From Acholeplasmataceae bacterium UBA4853 (GTDB lineage Bacteria > Bacillota_I > Bacilli_A > Acholeplasmatales > Acholeplasmataceae), in assembly GCA_002399815.1 (NCBI GenBank), contig DHEJ01000024.1, positions 1 to 13,179 of the forward strand: 13,179 nucleotides of DNA. The letters are read 5' to 3'. A program made the position numbers and the translations under genes. Positions within the stretch are counted from its first letter, which is position 1; every line of letters starts with the position of its first letter. This document shows positions 7,398-13,099 of this stretch, piece by piece. A model generated the notes under the pieces. It was not told the origin of the DNA. It saw only the letters and a list, made by a program, of their open reading frames with translations, and searched no databases.

Positions 7398-7775
7398 TTA
7401 CATACTCTCCAAAATCTTTTTACGACGAATTTCATATTCTTCTTTGGAAATTAATCCGCGGTCAAATAATGAATCTAAGTCTTTTAGTTTTTGTTCAAGT
7501 GATGTACCTTCAACAAGCACTTGTCCTTCGCCTTTACTTTCAGCAGCGATTAATCCAAAGATTCCGCCAATTAAGGAAGTAAAGATTAGATAAATACTCC
7601 AATTTCTTACCTCTTCATTTGTAGCAGTTCCATCTTTTGCACGGCTCATTACTGAAGCCGCTTTAAAATTTAGAATTCCTAAAATTAGTGGAATTACTAA
7701 GATGAATCCGAAGCACAATGCAACCCCTGAAATAATTGCAAAGATTTGTGCAACTGTTAAATATGTTTTATTCAT
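7398..7775 (-). CDS. Small SHOCT membrane protein, paralogue 2 (middle gene of operon)
   Basis: At 125 aa it is the shortest of the three tandem paralogues; function not recognised. It has the shared N-terminus MNKTYLTVAQIFAIISG, a long hydrophobic stretch (about 5-35) that may form one long or two short helices, and a second clear helix with WSIYLIF..LIGGIFGLIAA (59-78). The SHOCT tail (93-123) reads LEQKLKDLDSLFDRGLISKEEYEIRRKK, a very typical version. It lies 19 bases after the upstream paralogue; AAGGGG sits about 11 bases before the ATG, a rather long spacing. It has lost, or never had, the extra loop and second helix seen in paralogues 1 and 3. Confidence 0.78.
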   Translation of the reverse strand: MNKTYLTVAQIFAIISGVALCFGFILVIPLILGILNFKAASVMSRAKDGTATNEEVRNWSIYLIFTSLIGGIFGLIAAESKGEGQVLVEGTSLEQKLKDLDSLFDRGLISKEEYEIRRKKILESM

Positions 7776-7794
7776 TAAAACGTTTTCCCCTTTT

Positions 7795-8241
7795 CTATAT
7801 ATTTTCTAAAATACGTTTTCTTCTTAATTGATACTCTTCCATAGAAATTATTCCTTTATCGAATAAATTATCTAATTCCTTTAATTTTACTTCAACAGAT
7901 TTTTCTGAACCACCACTGGAATTTTCACTGCTTTGAGTATTTGCAGCAATAATTGCAAACACACCACCGATAAACGAAGGTCCAATCAAAAGTAATATCC
8001 CCCAAATCATTACTTCTGTTTTCATATTTGGAGTCGTTTTAGCCTTTTGAAATCTTACAGATGCAACAATATATATACTAACTAATGCTGCAAACAGAAA
8101 AAGTGGAAAAATGAAACTATTTAATAATCCACCATAGCTATACCCTACACCTATAAAAAGAAACAAAAGAAAATAAAAACCAATCAAAACAGCTCCAAGT
8201 ATTGAAAACACTTGTGATACTAATAAAAATGTTTTATTCAT
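7795..8241 (-). CDS. Small SHOCT membrane protein, paralogue 1 (first gene of operon)
   Basis: 148 aa; function not recognised. It has the shared start MNKTFLLVSQVFSILGA, hydrophobic helices at about 5-32, 42-62 and 79-100, the shared block WGILLLIGPSFIGGVFAIIAA (80-100), a Ser/Gly-rich linker (101-115) and a SHOCT tail (116-146, VKLKELDNLFDKGIISMEEYQLRRKR). The ATG is preceded by GAGGTG at 4 bases and a TATAAT promoter. It leads an operon of three such genes that ends at the hairpin at 6878-6901. Conservation of both ends and of the W...GG[IV]F block, with divergence elsewhere, points to tandem duplication followed by drift. Alternative: a DUF4064-like four-helix membrane protein; a profile search would decide. 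Confidence 0.78.
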   Translation of the reverse strand: MNKTFLLVSQVFSILGAVLIGFYFLLFLFIGVGYSYGGLLNSFIFPLFLFAALVSIYIVASVRFQKAKTTPNMKTEVMIWGILLLIGPSFIGGVFAIIAANTQSSENSSGGSEKSVEVKLKELDNLFDKGIISMEEYQLRRKRILENI

Positions 8242-8261
8242 AAGTCACCTCATCTTTCTTT

Positions 8262-8290
8262 ATTATAAGACAAAACCTTAAAATAAACAA
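8262..8290 (-). promoter_or_regulatory. Promoter of the SHOCT operon
   Basis: On the minus strand, -35 TTGTTT (8285-8290), a 17-base spacer and a perfect -10 TATAAT (8262-8267). The predicted start near 8255 gives a leader of about 13 bases before the ATG at 8241. The promoter lies in the 64-base gap after the alkD-like gene, where no terminator is visible, so some read-through from that gene is possible. Confidence 0.7.
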
Positions 8291-8305
8291 AAGATTTAAT
8301 ATATT

Positions 8306-8977
8306 TTATTTTTTCTTTCTAAGAATGGCATGAATCCAATTAGGAATATATGCTGATGTACATCCAGCAGGCACTTTTAAATCCTTATATATGCCAAGTT
8401 TTTCACCTATATTTAAACAAATATTTGTATAGGCTTCATACTTTATACCAATTTCTGCAAGTGCTCTATTCATCATCCATTGGGCTTTTGGTGACTCATT
8501 TTTAAGCTTAGATTCAATCTCTTTGATCAAGCCTTCAATCATATTAGGTGATGTTTTATTAGAATCCTCTATCACTAAAACCATAAATGTCCAGTAAGCT
8601 CTTTTTAAATGATCTTTAGTTGCATCTTTTAATTTATCCATTACTGCTTCATAATCATCTAGTTTACTTAATGCTCTGAAAATAAGATCATCAACAATTT
8701 GTTCAAATGGTTCTTCTTCAATCATAACTATGATGTCATCTGTACTCAACTTTTTTGGATCAAATAACATGACACTTAATAATCTAGCATCCGTATTTTG
8801 AGTTTTCCAAAGTTCAATTGCAAGTTCATGATTGATACCTATTGTTTTAGCAAGCGTTCTTAAATAACCAAGTGGCACACCATAAGTTTTATCAGAAGCC
8901 CCTGCTTTAAGTAATACTTTTTTACGAGAAGGATTACTTTGTGCTTCTAACTGTTGCATTAAAAGAATACTGTTCAT
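8306..8977 (-). CDS. AlkD-like DNA alkylation repair protein (HEAT-repeat glycosylase family)
   Basis: 223 aa with no signal or membrane segment. The family (AlkC/AlkD, PF08713) consists of stacked HEAT-like helices that wrap DNA and release positively charged N3- or N7-alkylated bases. Family landmarks seen here are YGVPLGYLRTLAKTIG (32-47), the LW..QNTDARLLSVMLFDPKKLS region (56-78), WTFMVLVIED (129-138), WMMNRALAEIG (167-177) and a basic tail ending RKKK. These resemble the small Firmicutes branch of the family. I cannot place the catalytic Asp and Trp of Bacillus cereus AlkD with certainty, so DNA glycosylase activity is an inference. The start codon overlaps the UGA stop of the upstream phosphatase by 4 bases (ATGA), implying coupled translation; no separate SD is needed, though GGGAG lies just upstream inside that gene. 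Confidence 0.82.
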   Translation of the reverse strand: MNSILLMQQLEAQSNPSRKKVLLKAGASDKTYGVPLGYLRTLAKTIGINHELAIELWKTQNTDARLLSVMLFDPKKLSTDDIIVMIEEEPFEQIVDDLIFRALSKLDDYEAVMDKLKDATKDHLKRAYWTFMVLVIEDSNKTSPNMIEGLIKEIESKLKNESPKAQWMMNRALAEIGIKYEAYTNICLNIGEKLGIYKDLKVPAGCTSAYIPNWIHAILRKKK

Positions 8978-9495
8978 AAATTAATCTCCCTCACTTCACA
9001 AAAATCTAAAATATCTTCAAAAAATGTTTGAGTTGAAATAGCAATCCCGTGACTTACTACAATAATCTTTTTATATGTCTTATATTTACTTAATACCTGA
9101 TCTACTCTTTTCTTTAATTGAGCATATGTTTCCCAAGGATATTTAGTTTCTCCACTTTTAACACCTTTTTGACGTATATACTCTTTATATAATTCGCTAA
9201 AATCATCCACATCAAACTTTTGAGTCATATCAGGCATCCATTCATGAATGTCATTTTCAACTACCAGTGGAATATTTGTCATTCTAGAAATGATTGCTGC
9301 TGTTTGTAGTGCTCTTGTATATGGAGATGCAACAATTAACTCTGCACCAATGAAGCGTTCATCATATGACCTTAATTCAGCTTGTTTAACGCCTTGTTCT
9401 GTTAATCTTCCCAGTTCATGGCCCATACCAAAATAACCTCTAGAATCGACCTCATCATATCTTGGTTCAGCATGTCTTACTAAAAGAACTTTCAT
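8974..9495 (-). CDS. Histidine phosphatase superfamily protein (phosphoglycerate mutase-like)
   Basis: 173 aa from the ATG at 9495. The catalytic signature LLVRHAEP has Arg7 and the phosphorylated His8. Arg61 in ASPYTRALQTA, Glu85 in HEWMPD and His149 in VVSHG complete the phosphate pocket. This branch acts on varied small phosphate esters or phosphoproteins; the substrate cannot be read from the sequence. It is not a glycolytic PGM, being too short. The frame can be extended to a TTG at 9510, but the ATG has GGAG 9 bases upstream and starts exactly at the conserved first strand (MKVLLVRH). It is first in a two-gene operon with the AlkD-like gene. Its stop codon is UGA (8974-8976), the only UGA stop in the window and good evidence for the standard code. 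Confidence 0.9.
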   Translation of the reverse strand: MKVLLVRHAEPRYDEVDSRGYFGMGHELGRLTEQGVKQAELRSYDERFIGAELIVASPYTRALQTAAIISRMTNIPLVVENDIHEWMPDMTQKFDVDDFSELYKEYIRQKGVKSGETKYPWETYAQLKKRVDQVLSKYKTYKKIIVVSHGIAISTQTFFEDILDFCEVREINL

Positions 9496-9529
9496 ATAAT
9501 TAATCTCCAATCAGTTTTCATTTAACTTT

Positions 9530-9559
9530 ATTATAAACTATTTAAGTATTTTTTATCAA
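9530..9559 (-). promoter_or_regulatory. Promoter of the phosphatase-alkD operon
   Basis: On the minus strand, -35 TTGATA (9554-9559), an 18-base spacer and a perfect -10 TATAAT (9530-9535). It lies directly downstream of the terminator of the diguanylate cyclase gene and gives a leader of about 28 bases. Confidence 0.68.
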
Positions 9560-9572
9560 TCATTCATTTCAT

Positions 9573-9600
9573 AAATAAAAAACTCACCTAAGGTGAGTTT
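9573..9600 (-). terminator. Terminator of the diguanylate cyclase gene
   Basis: A 9-bp perfect stem, AAACTCACC (9580-9588) with GGTGAGTTT (9592-9600), and a 3-base loop. On the minus strand a run of T bases follows the stem (TTTTTTATTTA). It starts 7 bases after the stop codon of the gene at 9608. Confidence 0.9.
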
Positions 9601-9607
9601 AAATTCA

Positions 9608-10531
9608 TTAAATCGGTTCAATTTCATAATGATAATTATCTTTACCTTCTTTTTTAACTTTGTACAACAATTCATCTGCTCTTCTAATGACATCATCACG
9701 TTTGGTTGCTTTAACAACTCCAATTGAAACTGTCACATTAACCTTAGAAGTTAATAAGTAATCACTTCTTGTTTCTTTTAATATTGATTCCACTAAGTTC
9801 TTGATTACATCTTCAGTCTCGAAGAATAATCCAACAAACTCATCTCCACCCACTCTGTAAAAATGATTATACTCACTTTCATATTTCTTTAAGATATTAG
9901 AGAATGCGACAAGTGTTTGATCACCTAAATAGTGACCATATTCATCATTAACTCTTTTTAGATTATCAATATCTAAATATATTGCATGAAAGTTCTTTCT
10001 CATATATCTTAAACCATAATGATAATCTAATGTATATTTATTATATAAACCTGTTAAAGAATCCTTATGAGATTTTAACCAATTTAACTCCTCTGTCGTC
10101 ATAATATCTGTAAAATCATTTAAAATGAAATATATGATATCTGGATTTTTACGAACTGGTTGATGATAGATATTCATCCATTTACGACCAAACTTAGTCT
10201 TTAACGGAATAGCAATATTCGTATTACGGTTAAAATCCATGATTTGTTGTTTAACAAACTCTAAATATTCTTTTCTACCAGAAACCTTTGTATATTCATT
10301 GTTGTAATCAATATCTTTAAGTATTTCATCTATCATAATTGATGAAGTATTTTCAAAACCAAAAAAACCTAAATCGCCTATGATTACGTTTAGTTTTAAA
10401 TCCTTTGATTCATTTAAGTCCGCATATAAATAGATTTTTTTATCCCCATTTAAAATAACATCATCGATCAGACTTATATTGTATTTATCCTTTAAAATAC
10501 CTTCGGCTAGAAAAAAATCCGAACCCCTCAT
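9608..10531 (-). CDS. Diguanylate cyclase (intact GGDEF) with PAS-like N-terminal part
   Basis: 307 aa, without obvious membrane helices. The C-terminal domain starts DSLTGLYNKYTLD (157-169). It has the metal and base-binding segment DIDNLKRVND (187-196) with GHYLGDQ, the intact active-site loop RVGGDEF with GGDEF at 228-232, and a terminal TVSIGV...RADELLYKVKKEGKDNYH block. It should therefore condense two GTP to c-di-GMP. The usual RxxD inhibitory site, five residues before GGDEF, is SEYN here, so product inhibition through that site is not expected. Residues 1-145 are not clearly recognised; the stretch 108-143 (IPLKTKFGRKWMNIYHQPV...FILNDFTDI) looks like the end of a PAS fold, suggesting a sensory input. 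It has its own promoter, SD GGGAGG 8 bases before the ATG, and its own terminator. Confidence 0.92.
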   Translation of the reverse strand: MRGSDFFLAEGILKDKYNISLIDDVILNGDKKIYLYADLNESKDLKLNVIIGDLGFFGFENTSSIMIDEILKDIDYNNEYTKVSGRKEYLEFVKQQIMDFNRNTNIAIPLKTKFGRKWMNIYHQPVRKNPDIIYFILNDFTDIMTTEELNWLKSHKDSLTGLYNKYTLDYHYGLRYMRKNFHAIYLDIDNLKRVNDEYGHYLGDQTLVAFSNILKKYESEYNHFYRVGGDEFVGLFFETEDVIKNLVESILKETRSDYLLTSKVNVTVSIGVVKATKRDDVIRRADELLYKVKKEGKDNYHYEIEPI

Positions 10532-10580
10532 AAGCTATGCCTCCCAACATAAAACTTATTTTTAATCCCCTGTTAAAAAT

Positions 10581-10598
10581 TGATAAGTTATCTTATCA
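10581..10598. promoter_or_regulatory. Candidate operator: inverted repeat over the -10/start region of the diguanylate cyclase promoter
   Basis: Perfect 7-base arms TGATAAG and CTTATCA separated by TTAT. The repeat covers four of six -10 bases and the predicted start point (near 10588), the classic position for a repressor dimer site. No T run follows on either strand, so it is not a terminator. It could also be a small hairpin at the transcript 5' end. The regulator is unknown. Confidence 0.45.
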
Positions 10599-10623
10599 TA
10601 CAACGAATTGAATATTTAATCAA
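10595..10623 (-). promoter_or_regulatory. Promoter of the diguanylate cyclase gene
   Basis: On the minus strand, -35 TTGATT (10618-10623), a 17-base spacer and -10 TATGAT (10595-10600). The leader is about 57 bases, longer than for neighbouring genes. The -10 overlaps the inverted repeat at 10581-10598. Confidence 0.62.
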
Positions 10624-10718
10624 ATAATATATTTATTTTGTCACTTAAAATCGTCTTTTCGTACAATTTATGGATGATAAATGATCAAAATTATATAAAT
10701 TCTATAAAAAACGTACAT

Positions 10719-10752
10719 AAAAAAGAAAAAACCTAATGAAGTTCATCATTAG
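10719..10752 (-). terminator. Terminator of the four-tRNA operon
   Basis: A 7-bp stem CTAATGA (10733-10739) with TCATTAG (10746-10752). On the minus strand it is followed by GGTTTTTTCTTTTTT, a long T-rich run. It lies 24 bases beyond the tRNA-Gly 3' end. Confidence 0.82.
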
Positions 10753-10775
10753 AGTTTAAATGTCATTGATAAAAA

Positions 10776-10850
10776 TGGAGCGGGTGAGCGGAATCGAACC
10801 GCCGTCTTCAGCTTGGAAGGCTGGAGTAATAACCATTATACGACACCCGC
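10776..10850 (-). tRNA. tRNA-Gly (anticodon UCC)
   Basis: Minus strand: acceptor GCGGGTG pairs with CACCCGC; the anticodon arm CAGCC-TTCC-..GCTG type gives loop CTTCCAA with anticodon TCC; the T arm has GGTTCGATTCC; discriminator U; encoded CCA. It is the last gene of the Glu-Arg-Pro-Gly cluster, just before the terminator. Confidence 0.96.
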
Positions 10851-10856
10851 AAAAGA

Positions 10857-10933
10857 TGGTCGGGAAGACAGGATTTGAACCTGCGGCCCCCTGGTCCCAA
10901 ACCAGGTGCTCCACCAAGCTGAGCTACTTCCCG
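10857..10933 (-). tRNA. tRNA-Pro (anticodon UGG)
   Basis: Minus strand: acceptor CGGGAAG pairs with CTTCCCG, the anticodon stem CCTGG/CCAGG closes a loop with TGG, the T arm has GGTTCAAATCC, discriminator A, encoded CCA. Third in the tRNA cluster, 6 bases upstream of tRNA-Gly. Confidence 0.96.
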
Positions 10934-10988
10934 AAATATATTGGCTTAATTATTGTATCAAACTAAATTTAGTTTGTCAATAAACAAA

Positions 10989-11065
10989 TGGCGCACCCAA
11001 GAGGACTTGAACCCCTAACCTTTTGATCCGTAGTCAAACGCTCTATCCAATTGAGCTATGAGTGC
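10989..11065 (-). tRNA. tRNA-Arg (anticodon ACG)
   Basis: Minus strand: acceptor GCACTCA pairs with TGGGTGC (one G-U type pair), anticodon stem TTTGA/TCAAA closes loop CTACGGA with anticodon ACG, T arm GGTTCAAGTCC, discriminator G, encoded CCA. The A34 is expected to be deaminated to inosine by TadA so that it reads CGN codons. Confidence 0.96.
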
Positions 11066-11080
11066 TTCTTTAAGTTAAGA

Positions 11081-11156
11081 TGGTGACCCGTACGGGATTT
11101 GAACCCGTGAATGCATGCGTGAAAGGCATGTGAGTTAACCGTTTCTCCAACGGGCC
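11081..11156 (-). tRNA. tRNA-Glu (anticodon UUC)
   Basis: Minus strand: acceptor GGCCCGT pairs with ACGGGTC (one G-U pair), anticodon stem CATGC/GCATG closes loop CTTTCAC with anticodon TTC, T arm GGTTCAAATCC, discriminator A, encoded CCA. First gene of the cluster, 18 bases downstream of a near-consensus promoter. Confidence 0.96.
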
Positions 11157-11174
11157 ACTTTATGCGCATGTATA

Positions 11175-11202
11175 ATTATATCAAGTTATTATGATTTGTC
11201 AA
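11175..11202 (-). promoter_or_regulatory. Promoter of the four-tRNA operon
   Basis: On the minus strand a perfect -35 TTGACA (11197-11202), a 16-base spacer and a perfect -10 TATAAT (11175-11180). It drives tRNA-Glu, -Arg, -Pro and -Gly. It starts 34 bases after the stop of the DJ-1-like gene. Confidence 0.92.
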
Positions 11203-11236
11203 TCAAATTTAGGTATTTTATAACCTTTTTTGTATT

Positions 11237-11782
11237 TTAATAAATAATGTTTTCAAGGAGTGCTTTTGCATCCTTTTCACTTTTGATTTTTGACACTAAA
11301 CTATACACAAATTCAATGATTGCACCAGCAGATCTTGCTGTTATGAATCTTGGTGTTACAACCACTTTTTGATTGATTAAATAATTGCCATTTAAGGCTT
11401 CTTTTTCACTTCCAGGAAACGCAGTGTAATCCATACCATCAAGTAGCCCTAAACGGCCTAAGAATCTCGGTGCAGCACAAATTGCACCGATTAATTTATC
11501 TTGATTATAGAAGTCTAAAATAGTCTTTTTTATCCAGGTATCTTCATCAATCACACGAGTGATATAACCGCCTCCAGGAATGATTAAAAAATCGAATTCT
11601 AAGGCATTAATATGCTTTAAATCAAGGTCAGCTAACACGACTTGATCAAATGCTGTTTTAACCTTTAAATCCTTATTAATTGTGGCAGTTATTACATCAA
11701 TTCCGGCCCTTTTTAAGAGTGCTCTAGTAGATAGTGCTTCACTATCTTCCATACCATTTGAATATATCATTAAACCCTTCAT
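11237..11782 (-). CDS. DJ-1/PfpI family protein (class I glutamine amidotransferase-like)
   Basis: 181 aa, cytoplasmic. The family has a flavodoxin-like fold with a reactive Cys at the nucleophile elbow. Members serve as redox chaperones, glyoxalase III-type enzymes or small proteases, and the YajL/DJ-1 branch is proposed to deglycate protein and nucleotides (debated). Visible here are the N-terminal Glu in GMEDSEA (Glu15, the position of DJ-1 Glu18), the IIPGGGY loop (67-73), the elbow GAICAAP with Cys102, and the C-terminal FITARSAGAIIEFVYSLV block, all in the DJ-1/YajL order. SD GGAGG lies 8 bases before the ATG. The ATG follows the TAA of mtnN with no gap, so it is the last gene of the udk-mtnN operon and translationally coupled. 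No terminator is visible before the tRNA promoter. Confidence 0.88.
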   Translation of the reverse strand: MKGLMIYSNGMEDSEALSTRALLKRAGIDVITATINKDLKVKTAFDQVVLADLDLKHINALEFDFLIIPGGGYITRVIDEDTWIKKTILDFYNQDKLIGAICAAPRFLGRLGLLDGMDYTAFPGSEKEALNGNYLINQKVVVTPRFITARSAGAIIEFVYSLVSKIKSEKDAKALLENIIY

Positions 11783-12412
11783 TTATAAGACCTCCAAGAC
11801 CTTAATTAATCCTTTATATAAGACAACTGATAAAGATTCTTTACTTGTTTTATATGCCTTAATTTGATCTGTTTCTCCGATTAAATCAGATACGACTTTT
11901 AAACTTAAAACTTGTTTTTGAAATAGATAAGCGATTTGATAAACCGCTGTTGCTTCCATGTCTGCTAAGTAAGCATTATTAAACATAACTTTGGTTGAAA
12001 AACTATCCATACTATATAATTTTTCTTGTTTGATAAAGTCTAATTTAGAAAGGATATATTGTGATGTTAAAAAGTGTGTTGGAAATTTTGGTACTTGTCC
12101 AAAATCATAATTAAATGCAGTGACATCAACATCATTATAGGTTGCTTGATTTACTACATAGGTTTCATGTACCTTAACGTGATATCCACCTGCAATACCT
12201 AAGTTTATAATGAGTGATGTTACTGGATATTTTAATAATCCATAAACAGTTGCAGCTGCAGCATTTGATTTACCAATACCACTAATGATTAATGCAACAT
12301 CTTTACCTGCTAATTTTCCTTCATATATGACAAAAGGTGCTTGGTTAACTTGATTTAACTTAACACAAATATCCTTAGCTTCATCGTTCATTGCAACCAC
12401 AAGTAAAATCAT
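11783..12412 (-). CDS. mtnN: 5'-methylthioadenosine/S-adenosylhomocysteine nucleosidase
   Basis: MTAN cleaves adenine from MTA and SAH, clearing inhibitors made by SAM-dependent methylation and polyamine synthesis. Numbered from the ATG at 12412 (209 aa), the landmarks are AMNDEA with Glu11, SGIGKSNAAAAT (44-55), NLGIAGG (70-76), DVDVTAFNYDFGQVP (94-108), ADMEATAVYQIA with Glu153, and VVSDLIGETD with the catalytic Asp176. The general acid/base residues known from E. coli MTAN (Glu12, Glu174, Asp197) are thus all present. The protein is about 20 residues shorter than the usual 230, mainly between the GQVP motif and Glu153, where the common GDxF motif reads MDSF. A GTG at 12421 would add three residues, but AAGGG sits 8 bases before the ATG. 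It starts 1 base after the udk stop. Confidence 0.93.
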   Translation of the reverse strand: MILLVVAMNDEAKDICVKLNQVNQAPFVIYEGKLAGKDVALIISGIGKSNAAAATVYGLLKYPVTSLIINLGIAGGYHVKVHETYVVNQATYNDVDVTAFNYDFGQVPKFPTHFLTSQYILSKLDFIKQEKLYSMDSFSTKVMFNNAYLADMEATAVYQIAYLFQKQVLSLKVVSDLIGETDQIKAYKTSKESLSVVLYKGLIKVLEVL

Positions 12413-12413
12413 T

Positions 12414-13034
12414 TTATACACCCTTAATTGAATTTAGCATACCAACAATTACTTTAACAGCTACACTATGCTTTTCATCATTAGGAATAATGATATCAGC
12501 ATATCTTTTAGTTGGTTTAACATATTTATGATACATTGGTTTGACTGTATCTAAATACTGTTTAACTACAGAATCGATACTTCTACCACGTTCTTTAACA
12601 TCCCTGCTAAGTCTTCTAATGAAACGAATATCATCATCTAATTCAACATACAATTTTAAATCCGCTAAATCTCTTAAATTCTTATCTGTTAAAGATAGTA
12701 TCCCTTCAACAATAATAATAGGTTTTGGATTTACTGTTTCACATGCACTACTTCTAGTATAGTTTTTATAATCATATAATGGTTTTTCAATTGTTTTACC
12801 ATCTAATAATTGTTTTATGTGACTAAAAAGTAACTCATTATCAATACTATTTGGATGATCATAGTTAACAATAATTCTTTTTTCCATTGGAACATCTTTT
12901 TGATCTAAGTAGTAATCATCTTGATTGATTGTTAAAACATCTTTAATCCCTGCTTGATCTAATATCGATTTGACAACTGTTGATTTACCAGAAGCACTGC
13001 CTCCAGCAACTAAAATTAAAAATGGTTTGTCCAT
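12414..13034 (-). CDS. udk: Uridine/cytidine kinase
   Basis: Phosphorylates uridine and cytidine to UMP and CMP with ATP or GTP, the key pyrimidine salvage step in organisms that import nucleosides. Numbered from the ATG at 13034 (206 aa, the usual family length), there is a P-loop GGSASGKST (11-19), the INQDDYY substrate segment (36-42), NYDHPNSID (57-65), PLYDYKNYTR, the IIVEGIL Walker B-like strand, and the RLSRDVKERGRS lid region. The frame stays open to an ATG at 13097 (21 more residues), but homologues begin right before the P-loop strand, the added residues lie over a perfect inverted repeat, and neither ATG has a Shine-Dalgarno at normal distance. The nearest good SD is AAGGAAG at 13083-13089, separated from the ATG at 13034 by a hairpin. 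First gene of udk-mtnN-DJ-1. Confidence 0.93.
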   Translation of the reverse strand: MDKPFLILVAGGSASGKSTVVKSILDQAGIKDVLTINQDDYYLDQKDVPMEKRIIVNYDHPNSIDNELLFSHIKQLLDGKTIEKPLYDYKNYTRSSACETVNPKPIIIVEGILSLTDKNLRDLADLKLYVELDDDIRFIRRLSRDVKERGRSIDSVVKQYLDTVKPMYHKYVKPTKRYADIIIPNDEKHSVAVKVIVGMLNSIKGV

Positions 13035-13043
13035 ACATACTTG

Positions 13044-13081
13044 TATATTCAGTATGTAGCATTTGATAGATACTGAATATA
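13044..13081 (-). promoter_or_regulatory. Perfect 12-bp hairpin in the udk leader
   Basis: Arms TATATTCAGTAT (13044-13055) and ATACTGAATATA (13070-13081) pair perfectly around a 14-base loop. The hairpin lies between the SD-like AAGGAAG and the udk ATG at 13034. If folded in the mRNA it leaves about 11 bases of effective spacing between SD and ATG. It has no T run on the minus strand, so it is not a terminator. It could instead be a DNA operator, since it is a perfect dyad. Confidence 0.6.
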
Positions 13082-13082
13082 A

Positions 13083-13089
13083 CTTCCTT
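13083..13089 (-). promoter_or_regulatory. Shine-Dalgarno sequence for udk, separated from the start by a hairpin
   Basis: AAGGAAG on the minus strand is the only good SD match near the udk start. Linear distance to the ATG at 13034 is about 48 bases, far too long, but excluding the hairpin at 13044-13081 it is about 11. It has no ATG, GTG or TTG at normal distance of its own. Confidence 0.45.
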
Positions 13090-13099
13090 TCTTTCATTT

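Noticed and set aside
7364..7582. Plus-strand open frame opposite the SHOCT paralogues, and similar antisense frames within clpB, the phosphatase, mtnN and udk
   Set aside because: They have no Shine-Dalgarno or promoter and lie wholly or mostly over well-supported genes on the other strand.
7777..7786. Palindrome AAAACGTTTT between two SHOCT genes
   Set aside because: Too short and AT-rich to call an operator or terminator; it lies inside the operon just before a start codon.
9496..9510. TTG start extending the histidine phosphatase by 5 residues
   Set aside because: The TTG overlaps the GGAG that serves the ATG at 9495, and the family begins at that ATG.
10760..10966. Plus-strand open frame starting MSLIKMERVSGIEPPSS
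   Set aside because: It runs antisense across the tRNA-Gly and tRNA-Pro genes. Such translations are a well-known annotation artefact of tRNA T-arm sequences.
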